Positions 1 through 4,514 of a stretch of DNA of 5,466 bases are shown here, one piece after another. Within the stretch, counting starts at the first letter, position 1. The number at the start of each line of letters is the position of its first letter. The notes under the pieces were generated by a model. That model saw only the letters and a program-made list of their open reading frames with translations. It was not told the origin of the DNA and made no database searches. This stretch comes from Clostridia bacterium (GTDB taxonomy: Bacteria; Bacillota; Clostridia; Christensenellales; Maliibacteriaceae). Location: positions 1-5,466 of the forward strand of contig JAGBGW010000188.1 of assembly GCA_017935825.1 (NCBI GenBank), read 5' to 3'. A program made the position numbers and the translations under genes.

Positions 1-25
1 AGGCTCCCCGAAGGGAGCCTTTTTG
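1..25 (-). terminator. Rho-independent terminator of the small minus-strand gene
   Basis: An 8-bp perfect stem (positions 1-8 with 13-20) closes a 4-base loop. Read on the minus strand the loop is C(UUCG)G, the very stable tetraloop favoured in real terminator RNAs, whereas the plus-strand reading gives CGAA. This points to use by the minus-strand gene ending at 28. A run of five T on the plus strand (20-24) could also let it work for that direction. The minus-strand U-tract would lie beyond the left edge and cannot be seen. Confidence 0.8.
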
Positions 26-27
26 CT

Positions 28-180
28 TTAGGGCACGTTGACCGTCTGGGAATGGACGGAATAAAGATCTGCGTAGTTTTCCGCCTCTTCCTCCGTGTCG
101 ATGCCTGCAGGGATCAGCCCCGTGCATTCGGTTGCGGAAACCGTGGTCTCCTGATTGTAAAACGGATCGTCGTGTTTCAT
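28..180 (-). CDS. Small acidic hypothetical protein, 50 residues
   Basis: This open frame runs ATG (180-178) to TAA (30-28) and encodes 50 residues. A textbook ribosome binding site, AAGGAGG at 193-187, sits 6 bases before the ATG, and a terminator with a UUCG loop follows the stop, so the unit is complete. The protein is acidic, starts MKHDDPFYNQ, has a single cysteine (Cys19) in the core TVSATECTGLIP, and continues with an acidic stretch (EEEAENYADLY, 30-40). There is no signal peptide or membrane segment, so it is probably cytoplasmic. I have an impression, from memory and not from a search, that small clostridial proteins with a similar ATECTGLIP core are common and uncharacterised. No function can be assigned. 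I see no strong promoter on the minus strand between it and the divergent transporter gene. Confidence 0.8.
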   Translation of the reverse strand: MKHDDPFYNQETTVSATECTGLIPAGIDTEEEAENYADLYSVHSQTVNVP

Positions 181-280
181 ACGCCGCCTCCTTTCCGAAC
201 ATATCGTAAGGATAGTGTTCTACCAATTTCACATGACATGTTGGAAACTTATGACAAAACAAGTCGTGCTCTGTTTTTTC

Positions 281-309
281 TTGTCAAGCCGCATGTATTT
301 AGTTATAAT
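281..309 (+). promoter_or_regulatory. Sigma-A promoter of the first pnuC-type gene
   Basis: TTGTCA (281-286) and TATAAT (304-309) are separated by exactly 17 bases, a near-consensus housekeeping promoter. Transcription should begin around 316, giving a leader of about 59 bases. The rest of the 181-374 gap holds the ribosome binding site of the small divergent gene, an ACATG-A-CATGT dyad at 231-241, and the leader described separately. Confidence 0.85.
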
Positions 310-315
310 TCATAT

Positions 316-374
316 TAGTTGTAAAGCGCATCCATTGTACACACGAGAAAAGAATTTTACCTCGGAGGCTTCCC
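316..374 (+). promoter_or_regulatory. Leader of the first pnuC-type gene, possible translation-level control
   Basis: Two short complementary pairs are interleaved: GTAAA (321-325) with TTTAC (356-360), and CGAG (344-347) with CTCG (361-364). This order is that of an H-type pseudoknot, and the last arm touches the ribosome binding site GGAGG (364-368), which lies 6 bases before the ATG. A ligand-stabilised fold could thus block translation, the scheme known for NAD+-II (pnuC motif) riboswitches. The stems are only 5 and 4 bp, so chance pairing is quite possible. No terminator hairpin is present here, unlike in the leader of the second gene. Confidence 0.3.
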
Positions 375-1097
375 ATGAAACTGTTTTCACAGGTCAAACA
401 ATCGTTTCAGGCATTGACACGCTTTGAGTGGGGACTTTATCTTACATCTTTGTGTGTGGTGACGATCTCTTTCTTTTTTGGTGACACGTCCAATCCCCTG
501 TCGCTGATTTCCTCCCTTGTGGGGCTGACGTCCCTCATTCTCATTGCAAAGGGCGACGTGCTGGGACAGGTGTTGACCTGCGTGTTCTGCATTTTGTATG
601 CCATTGATTCCTTCCATCTGCGCTACTACGGCGAGATGATCTCCTTCCTTGGCATGTCCTTCCCAAGTGCGGTGGCGGCGATCATCGCATGGGTGCGCCA
701 TCCTTTTGAAGAGGCAAAAAATGAGGGCAAAAACGAGGTGGAAGTGGCAAAGCTGACCCCTCGCTATAAAGTCGAGCTGGTTCTTGGCACCATCGCCGTG
801 ACCACGGTTTTTTACTTCATCCTGCGCGCCCTTGGCAATGCAAGCCTTGTCTGGAGCACCATCTCCATCGCCACCAGCTTTATCCCAAGCTACCTTGTCA
901 TCCGCCGAAGCCCCTACTATGCACTGGGCTATGCCACCAACGACATCATCCTCATCATCCTTTGGATCATCGCCGCAGCACAGGATCTGATGCACCTGCC
1001 CATGGTGTTCTGCTTTTTGATGTTCCTTTTAAACGACATCTATGCCTTCATCAACTGGCGAAGAATGGAAAAGCGCCAGCAGGAAAAAACCGAATAA
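375..1097 (+). CDS. pnuC: PnuC-family vitamin transporter (nicotinamide riboside type), copy 1
   Basis: This 240-residue integral membrane protein matches the PnuC family, SWEET-like facilitators that carry nicotinamide riboside across the cytoplasmic membrane, where phosphorylation traps it for NAD synthesis. I count eight hydrophobic segments, near residues 21-35, 41-58, 63-80, 88-107, 133-153, 157-176, 181-202 and 208-228. A charged cytoplasmic loop (108-132) splits them into two similar halves. Family-typical marks are GEMI (86-89) and the C-terminal NDIYAFINWRR (220-230), followed by a basic tail. The ATG is chosen because GGAGG (364-368) sits 6 bases upstream. The gene has its own promoter and terminator, and its neighbour downstream is a paralogue with about 74% identity. 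The substrate is inferred from the family; relatives carry thiamine (PnuT) or riboflavin (PnuX), and I see no TPP or FMN riboswitch here. Confidence 0.85.
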   Translation: MKLFSQVKQSFQALTRFEWGLYLTSLCVVTISFFFGDTSNPLSLISSLVGLTSLILIAKGDVLGQVLTCVFCILYAIDSFHLRYYGEMISFLGMSFPSAVAAIIAWVRHPFEEAKNEGKNEVEVAKLTPRYKVELVLGTIAVTTVFYFILRALGNASLVWSTISIATSFIPSYLVIRRSPYYALGYATNDIILIILWIIAAAQDLMHLPMVFCFLMFLLNDIYAFINWRRMEKRQQEKTE

Positions 1098-1107
1098 GCG
1101 CTGTTTC

Positions 1108-1130
1108 GGGCGGCAGATTGCCGCCCTTTT
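1108..1130 (+). terminator. Rho-independent terminator after pnuC copy 1
   Basis: An 8-bp perfect stem, GGGCGGCA (1108-1115) with TGCCGCCC (1119-1126), has a 3-base loop and is followed by TTTT (1127-1130). It starts 10 bases after the stop codon. The -35 box of the next promoter begins 3 bases beyond the T-run, so the two transporter genes are separate transcription units despite lying in tandem. Confidence 0.88.
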
Positions 1131-1132
1131 GC

Positions 1133-1161
1133 TTGCCAAAAAATCCGTTTTTTACTATAAT
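1133..1161 (+). promoter_or_regulatory. Sigma-A promoter of the second pnuC-type gene
   Basis: TTGCCA (1133-1138) and a perfect TATAAT (1156-1161) are 17 bases apart. Transcription should start near 1168, leaving an unusually long leader of about 110 bases before the TTG start codon. Confidence 0.85.
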
Positions 1162-1167
1162 GAATCC

Positions 1168-1264
1168 ATAACTGTACAACATACTGCCACCGGGTAGTGA
1201 TGCAAGATGCATCCGTAGCACATGTCGTTAGGTCTTAGAAGACATGTGAGGCGGATGTTTTTTT
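1168..1264 (+). promoter_or_regulatory. Candidate riboswitch or attenuator leader of the second pnuC-type gene
   Basis: Three hairpins follow the predicted start of transcription. The first is ACTGCC (1183-1188) with GGTAGT (1193-1198), loop ACCG, containing one G-U pair. The second is GATGCA (1199-1204) with TGCATC (1208-1213), loop AGA; it abuts the first so the two can stack. The third is a terminator starting at 1210. The second and third share bases 1210-1213, so they cannot form fully together: the second is the natural antiterminator. This is the usual design of a transcription-attenuating riboswitch in front of a Firmicute transporter gene. I do not recognise it as TPP, FMN, preQ1 or T-box, and cannot confirm or exclude the pnuC-associated NAD+-II class from memory. 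The ligand may be an NAD-related compound, by inference from the gene it precedes. Confidence 0.6.
1210..1264 (+). terminator. Leader terminator upstream of pnuC copy 2
   Basis: The basal stem CATCCG (1210-1215) pairs with CGGATG (1252-1257). After a 3x3 internal loop, the upper stem CACATGTC (1219-1226) pairs perfectly with GACATGTG (1241-1248) around a 14-base loop. Seven T follow (1258-1264), and the ribosome binding site starts only 3 bases later. Its position before a gene, rather than after one, makes it a conditional terminator. Confidence 0.78.
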
Positions 1265-1277
1265 CTTGGAGGTTTAT

Positions 1278-2015
1278 TTGAAACTGTTTTCCAAATTCAA
1301 GCAATCGTTCCGTGCCCTGTCCCGCTTCGAGTGGGGACTATGGATCGTGTCGGTCTGTGTTGTGACGCTTTCGTTCCTTTTAGGCGATACCTCAAAGCCG
1401 CTGACGCTGGTGGCATCGCTGATCGGGGTCACATCGCTGATCCTGATTGCAAAAGGTGACGTACTGGGTCAGGTGTTGACCTGCATCTTCAGCATTTTGT
1501 ACGCCATCGTGTCCTTTGAACTGCGCTATTACGGCGAGATGATCACCTACCTTGGCATGACCTTCCCAAGCGCGGCGGCGGCCATCGTGGCATGGCTGCG
1601 GCACCCCTTTGAGGCGGCAAAAAAAGAGGGCAAAAACGAAGTGGAAGTGGCGCCGCTGACGACACGTTACAAGGTGGAATTGATTTTGGGCACTGTCCTT
1701 GCGACGATGCTCTTCCACTTCATCCTGCGTGCCCTCGGCAATGCAAGCCTGTTTTTGAGCACCATTTCCGTCTCCACCAGCTTTATGGCAAGTTATCTGC
1801 TCATCCGAAGAAATTCGGGGTATGCCCTTGCCTACGCAGCCAATGACATCATCCTCATCGCGCTTTGGATCATCGCTTCCATGGAGAATCTGATCAACCT
1901 GCCCATGGTGTTCTGTTTTTTGATGTTCCTGTTCAACGACTTTTACGCATTCATCAACTGGCGAAGGATCCAGAACCGCCAGCAGCGATTCCAGTTTGAT
2001 GAGGAAAGAAAATAA
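1278..2015 (+). CDS. pnuC: PnuC-family vitamin transporter (nicotinamide riboside type), copy 2
   Basis: This is a paralogue of the preceding gene: 245 residues, about 74% identical by my ungapped count (62 differences in 236 aligned positions). It has the same hydrophobic segments, the same GEMI and the same C-terminal core, here NDFYAFINWRR. The start is the TTG at 1278. It gives MKLFSKFKQSF, matching MKLFSQVKQSF of copy 1, and lies 5 bases after GGAGG (1268-1272). A TTG further upstream at 1266 overlaps the ribosome binding site and would add four residues absent from copy 1. The weak start codon together with the attenuator leader suggests tightly limited expression. The tail after RRIQNRQQ is longer and more acidic than in copy 1. 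Differences cluster in segment 5 (around 139-148) and at 178-180 and 201-207, leaving room for changed substrate preference, though this is not shown. Confidence 0.85.
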   Translation: MKLFSKFKQSFRALSRFEWGLWIVSVCVVTLSFLLGDTSKPLTLVASLIGVTSLILIAKGDVLGQVLTCIFSILYAIVSFELRYYGEMITYLGMTFPSAAAAIVAWLRHPFEAAKKEGKNEVEVAPLTTRYKVELILGTVLATMLFHFILRALGNASLFLSTISVSTSFMASYLLIRRNSGYALAYAANDIILIALWIIASMENLINLPMVFCFLMFLFNDFYAFINWRRIQNRQQRFQFDEERK

Positions 2016-2034
2016 TTTATCCGCCCGCAAACAA

Positions 2035-2062
2035 AAAAGGCAGTGTTTTCACACTGCCTTTT
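2035..2062. terminator. Bidirectional terminator between convergent pnuC copy 2 and the HAAS/DUF4097 gene
   Basis: GGCAGTG (2039-2045) pairs with CACTGCC (2052-2058) around a 6-base loop. The stem is extended by AAAA (2035-2038) pairing with TTTT (2059-2062). A-rich sequence on one side and T-run on the other make it work for both strands. It lies 19 bases after one stop codon and 10 bases from the other. Confidence 0.85.
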
Positions 2063-2072
2063 GCTATGCTTT

Positions 2073-3329
2073 TCAGCCTTGCTGCACGTCGATGCTGCCC
2101 ATGTCGCAGGAAAGTTCGATCTTGCAGCCGCCGTCGCCGACGGTGAAGACACGGTCGTCATCGTAGTACTGCTGTTCTACGGGGAAATGGATATTGGTAT
2201 TTCCCATATCGGTTTCCGCTTCCATCATGAAGCCAAGTGCTTCGGGAAGGGTCAGGTCGATATCACCCATGTCGCAACCGATGTCGATGGCTTGGGGCTT
2301 ACCCTGCACCACAACATCCACATTGCCCATGTCGTTGTCCACGTCTGCGTAAGTGAAATCACCTTCGATACGGATCTCGCCCGCATCGCAATCGGCATGC
2401 TCAATTCTGCCGCTGCCCTGTTGTGCAATCAGTTCCAGATTGCCTGCCGCAAGGTACGCTTCCAAAGAATCAAAGCGTGCATCTACCTCCACGTTGCCCA
2501 TATCGGCATCAATGCGGATAGCTTTTGCATCCACATTATACAAAAGCACCTCACCCAAAGCGGCATCAATGTCAACACGCGCAAGCACACCGCCTTCCAT
2601 GGTGACGGTGCCGACGTCCACATTCACCGTTACAGCGCCCATCCAATCGGCAGGAAGTTCCACATACAGATCTTTGCTGTCCACGTTCTTGATCAGGCTG
2701 ATGCCTCGATCAAACACTGTGCGCTGGGCATAATTGACGGTCAGACCGCCGTTGTCAGTGCGCAGTACCATGGGGTATTTGTCAAGGTCCAAACTGCCTT
2801 CCTCGTGCAGAGTGATCTCCTCCACGTCACTTACGGTAATATACACATTACCGATTTCCCAATTGACTTGCAGCGCATCGGTTTGTACAGGATCAAACAT
2901 GGCGTTGCTGCCGGCTGCATCAACAGAATACTGCGGCGCAAGCTCTACCTGTACACCATGTCCTTGCGTCTGCAGCACCTGATTGGTCACACACCCCACA
3001 AGAGAAAGACCTGCAATGGCAAGTGCCACAATGCCCAGGATGAGCATGCCGACGATCACACAAACTGCCACGATCCAGCCCTTCCCGCCTTTTTTCTGCA
3101 CAGGCTGTGCGGGAACAGCTTGCTGCGACTTTGCAGGATGCTCTGCTAAAATTTCAGCTGCAATGGATTCCACAGACTCCATCGTTTGAACCGCCGCTTC
3201 TTCCGTCATGCCGTCTTCCATGCGCTCATCAATCATCTGCGCGTAATAAGACAGGATGCGTTCCCGTTCCGTATTGTCCAAAGAGATCAAATTTCCCGCA
3301 AGCTGGGATAAGAATTGTTGTTTCGTCAT
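2073..3329 (-). CDS. HAAS (DUF1700) and DUF4097 membrane-anchored beta-solenoid protein
   Basis: The 418-residue product has three parts. Residues 1-65 form an all-helical HAAS/DUF1700 domain (MTKQQFLSQL... ERERILSYYAQMIDE), which in Firmicutes usually pairs with a PadR regulator. Residues 84-112 are a single membrane segment preceded by KKGGK, so the N terminus should be inside. Residues 120-418 form a DUF4097-like region outside the membrane, built of repeated rungs centred on D-M-G-[NDS]-[VI]-[DN]-[VIL], with glycines at 240, 259, 278, 296, 317, 335, 355, 376 and 411. The rung period is about 19 residues, as expected for a beta-solenoid. The ATG (3329-3327) overlaps the stop of the PadR gene as ATGA, and the ribosome binding site AGGAGG lies inside that gene, so translation is probably coupled. 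The role is probably envelope sensing or transmitting a signal to PadR; this is inferred from the pairing and not proven. Confidence 0.82.
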   Translation of the reverse strand: MTKQQFLSQLAGNLISLDNTERERILSYYAQMIDERMEDGMTEEAAVQTMESVESIAAEILAEHPAKSQQAVPAQPVQKKGGKGWIVAVCVIVGMLILGIVALAIAGLSLVGCVTNQVLQTQGHGVQVELAPQYSVDAAGSNAMFDPVQTDALQVNWEIGNVYITVSDVEEITLHEEGSLDLDKYPMVLRTDNGGLTVNYAQRTVFDRGISLIKNVDSKDLYVELPADWMGAVTVNVDVGTVTMEGGVLARVDIDAALGEVLLYNVDAKAIRIDADMGNVEVDARFDSLEAYLAAGNLELIAQQGSGRIEHADCDAGEIRIEGDFTYADVDNDMGNVDVVVQGKPQAIDIGCDMGDIDLTLPEALGFMMEAETDMGNTNIHFPVEQQYYDDDRVFTVGDGGCKIELSCDMGSIDVQQG

Positions 3330-3640
3330 TGCAAAGCCTCCTTTTTAATGAATTCGTAAACGCGAATCACTTCGCTCCATTGGTCAAACAGTTCATCCAG
3401 CCGTTTTTCGCCCAGTACGGTCAAGCCGTAAAATCGGCGAAGACGGCCGTTGTGGGGCACGTCCTTGACGTAGAGACAACCCACGCTTTCCAGTCGTTTC
3501 AAAATAGGATACAGTGTCGATTCGGAAATCTGGATACAGTCGGACAAATCCTTGATAATCTGATATCCATAGGATTCCCCACGGCGCAGTGTTGCCAGCA
3601 CACAGGTTTCCAGCAGACCGCGTTTCATCTGTGCATCCAT
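3326..3640 (-). CDS. PadR-family winged-helix transcriptional regulator
   Basis: This 104-residue protein is a compact PadR-family regulator with little beyond the DNA-binding fold. The first helices (KRGLLETCVLATLRRGESYGYQIIKDL, in 6-32) carry the typical GxSYGYxI signature. The recognition helix lies in ISESTLYPILKRLESVGCL (38-56), with the family hallmark STLYPILKRLE. The wing follows at 61-72 (NGRLRRFYGLT), and LDELFDQW starts the C-terminal dimer helix. A perfect AAGGAGGT (3653-3646) precedes the ATG by 5 bases. The gene heads a two-gene operon with the HAAS/DUF4097 gene, overlapping it by four bases. A dyad in its own promoter suggests it represses itself. PadR proteins usually lose DNA binding when they bind small ligands or partner proteins; the neighbouring HAAS domain is the obvious candidate partner. 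Confidence 0.9.
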   Translation of the reverse strand: MDAQMKRGLLETCVLATLRRGESYGYQIIKDLSDCIQISESTLYPILKRLESVGCLYVKDVPHNGRLRRFYGLTVLGEKRLDELFDQWSEVIRVYEFIKKEALQ

Positions 3641-3666
3641 GCGGCACCTCCTTGTAATACTCTTTG

Positions 3667-3685
3667 AAGGGATATACTCTCCCTT
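3667..3685 (-). other. Hairpin at the start of the padR-type transcript
   Basis: AAGGGA (3667-3672) and TCCCTT (3680-3685) form a perfect 6-bp stem with a 7-base loop. The predicted transcription start (around 3686 on the minus strand) places this stem at the very 5' end of the mRNA, where such hairpins often protect a message from decay. It does not cover the ribosome binding site at 3653-3646. Confidence 0.4.
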
Positions 3686-3690
3686 GGCTA

Positions 3691-3711
3691 ATACTATATA
3701 TTACAAAGTAT
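3691..3711. promoter_or_regulatory. Candidate PadR operator (dyad over the -10 and spacer)
   Basis: ATACT (3691-3695) and AGTAT (3707-3711) form a perfect 5-bp inverted repeat 11 bases apart. Counting the interior, 8 of 10 pairs about the centre at 3701 are symmetric. The dyad covers the -10 box and most of the spacer of the padR-type promoter, so a dimer bound there would block RNA polymerase. Spacing of this order suits a PadR dimer, but the binding itself is inferred. Confidence 0.5.
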
Positions 3712-3721
3712 AACGTGTCAA
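3693..3721 (-). promoter_or_regulatory. Sigma-A promoter of the padR-HAAS/DUF4097 operon
   Basis: On the minus strand a perfect TTGACA (3721-3716) is followed, after 17 bases, by TATAGT (3698-3693). This is the strongest promoter in the window by consensus match. Such a strong core promoter overlapping a dyad is typical of a repressed, self-regulated operon. Confidence 0.85.
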
Positions 3722-3729
3722 CAGGGTAT

Positions 3730-3758
3730 TTGAAAAAAATTGGCTTTACAAATAGAAT
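3730..3758 (+). promoter_or_regulatory. Sigma-A promoter of the Nudix hydrolase gene
   Basis: TTGAAA (3730-3735) and TAGAAT (3753-3758) are separated by 17 bases. The -35 box lies only 8 bases from the -35 box of the divergent padR-type promoter. Transcription should start near 3765, so the leader includes the palindromic repeat at 3778-3801. Confidence 0.65.
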
Positions 3759-3777
3759 TGTTTGGGGGTACATTTAT

Positions 3778-3801
3778 GTAGGGGACGGGTCTTCCGTCCC
3801 G
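3778..3801 (+). repeat. GTAGGGG palindromic repeat, copy D (in the Nudix gene leader)
   Basis: GTAGGGG (3778-3784) opens a hairpin of GGGACGG (3782-3788) with CCGTCCC (3794-3800), loop GTCTT, and the unit ends in CCCG. It has the same plan as the three copies at 4344-4500 but a different stem sequence. It lies between the predicted transcription start and the ribosome binding site (GGAG, 3821-3824) of the Nudix gene. The only T-run (3814-3819) is 13 bases beyond the stem, so it is not a terminator. Confidence 0.65.
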
Positions 3802-3830
3802 CTGATATGCATCTTTTTTCGGAGAATTCT

Positions 3831-4316
3831 ATGAAAAACACCACGCTTTGCTATATTGAACAGGAAGATGACTACCTGATGATGCATCGGGTAAAGAAAA
3901 AGAACGACGTCAATCAGGACAAATGGGTTGGTGCAGGCGGAAAATTCGAGGCAGACGAAAGTCCTGAGGAATGCCTGCTGCGGGAAGTGTATGAAGAAAC
4001 GGGACTGACCCTGACCTCGTGGAAATATCGGGGCATTGTGACGTTTGTATCCGACAAGTGGGAGACGGAGTACATGCACCTGTACACAGCGGATGGATTT
4101 GAAGGTGAAATTGGCGAGTGCCGCGAAGGGACATTGGAATGGCTCCCCAAAAGCGCAGTATACGACCTGCCCATTTGGGTGGGCGATAAAATCTTCTTCC
4201 GTCTCATCGAGCAGGATCGCCCCTTCTTTTCCCTGAAATTACGCTATGAGGGTGAAACGCTTGTCTATGCCGCGCTGGATGGAAAAGAGGTTTCCCACGA
4301 TTTGAAGGATTGGTAA
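3831..4316 (+). CDS. Nudix hydrolase, 8-oxo-dGTP diphosphatase (MutT/NUDT1-like)
   Basis: The product has 161 residues. A perfect Nudix box, GX5EX7REUXEEXGU, occupies residues 37-59: Gly37, Glu43, Arg51-Glu52, Glu55-Glu56 and Gly58-Leu59, the glutamates being the metal ligands. The preceding KWVGAGGK (31-38) and the start TLCYIEQEDDYLMMHRVKKKND resemble the Firmicute branch annotated as 8-oxo-dGTP diphosphatase. That enzyme cleaves oxidised nucleoside triphosphates to the monophosphate and pyrophosphate in the cytoplasm, preventing mutation. The exact substrate is inferred; Nudix specificity is hard to read from sequence. The start is the ATG at 3831, with GGAG at 3821-3824; an upstream in-frame extension to 3762 has no ribosome binding site and runs through the palindromic repeat. 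The gene is transcribed alone, divergent from the padR-type operon and convergent with the zinc-ribbon gene. Confidence 0.88.
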   Translation: MKNTTLCYIEQEDDYLMMHRVKKKNDVNQDKWVGAGGKFEADESPEECLLREVYEETGLTLTSWKYRGIVTFVSDKWETEYMHLYTADGFEGEIGECREGTLEWLPKSAVYDLPIWVGDKIFFRLIEQDRPFFSLKLRYEGETLVYAALDGKEVSHDLKDW

Positions 4317-4330
4317 ATGATTGAATTTCC

Positions 4331-4379
4331 CACCATCGCTGCTGTAGGGGCGACCATCGGTCGCCCGATTGCTATGGTG
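4331..4379 (+). repeat. GTAGGGG palindromic repeat, copy A, in a larger hairpin
   Basis: The core GTAGGGG (4344-4350) leads into a perfect 8-bp stem, GGGCGACC (4348-4355) with GGTCGCCC (4359-4366), loop ATC. Flanking it, CACCAT (4331-4336) pairs with ATGGTG (4374-4379), and after one mismatch GC pairs with GC, so the whole 49 bases can fold into a long imperfect hairpin. It begins 14 bases after the Nudix stop codon. There is no T-run, so it is not a terminator. Confidence 0.65.
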
Positions 4380-4395
4380 AAAATCAAACGCCTGC

Positions 4396-4418
4396 GGGCG
4401 TGCATTGCACGCCCCTAC
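4396..4418 (-). repeat. GTAGGGG palindromic repeat, copy B (inverted)
   Basis: GGGCGTGC (4396-4403) pairs perfectly with GCACGCCC (4407-4414) around ATT, and the unit ends in CCCCTAC (4412-4418), the reverse complement of GTAGGGG. It is therefore in the opposite orientation to copy A. The GTAGGGGC of A (4344-4351) and the GCCCCTAC of B (4411-4418) form 8-base terminal inverted repeats around a 75-base segment. Confidence 0.6.
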
Positions 4419-4472
4419 GATGGCCCTGTGCGACGACCAAACAAATCTATTCTTTCCAACATTTGATACAAA

Positions 4473-4500
4473 GGGGCGCCGAGGGCGTCGCCCCCTACGA
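4473..4500 (-). repeat. GTAGGGG palindromic repeat, copy C (inverted)
   Basis: GGGGC-GCC (4473-4480) pairs with GGC (4484-4486) and GCCCC (4490-4494), with GTC (4487-4489) bulged. The unit ends in CCCCTACGA, the same edge as copy B, so both are read on the minus strand. Between B and C (4419-4472) I see no coding or structured element. Confidence 0.55.
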
Positions 4501-4514
4501 AAACAACAGATAAA

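Noticed and set aside
231..241. ACATG-A-CATGT dyad as an operator
   Set aside because: It is a perfect but short palindrome lying outside both core promoters, with no second copy to support a regulatory role.
282..287. Minus-strand TTGACA as a -35 box for the small gene
   Set aside because: It exists only because TTGTCAA of the plus-strand promoter is near-palindromic. The sequence 17 bases further on, ACTTGT, is not a -10 box, so no minus-strand promoter is called.
52..318. Plus-strand open frame across the left intergenic region
   Set aside because: It runs antisense through the small gene at 28-180 and across the promoter at 281-309, with no ribosome binding site.
387..995. Minus-strand open frame opposite pnuC copy 1, and a similar one at 1392-2030 opposite copy 2
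   Set aside because: Both are charged, Asp/His/Gln-rich products typical of the complement of membrane-protein codons. They occur in both copies only because the sense genes are paralogues.
2043..3149. Long plus-strand open frame (368 codons) opposite the HAAS/DUF4097 gene
   Set aside because: It is antisense to a gene with recognisable domains, begins inside the terminator at 2035-2062, has no ribosome binding site, and its His- and Ile-rich product reflects the complement of the repeated GAC-ATG-GGC rung codons.
4331..4500. CRISPR-like array in the repeat block
   Set aside because: The units have different stem sequences, both orientations and unequal spacing, and no cas gene is nearby.
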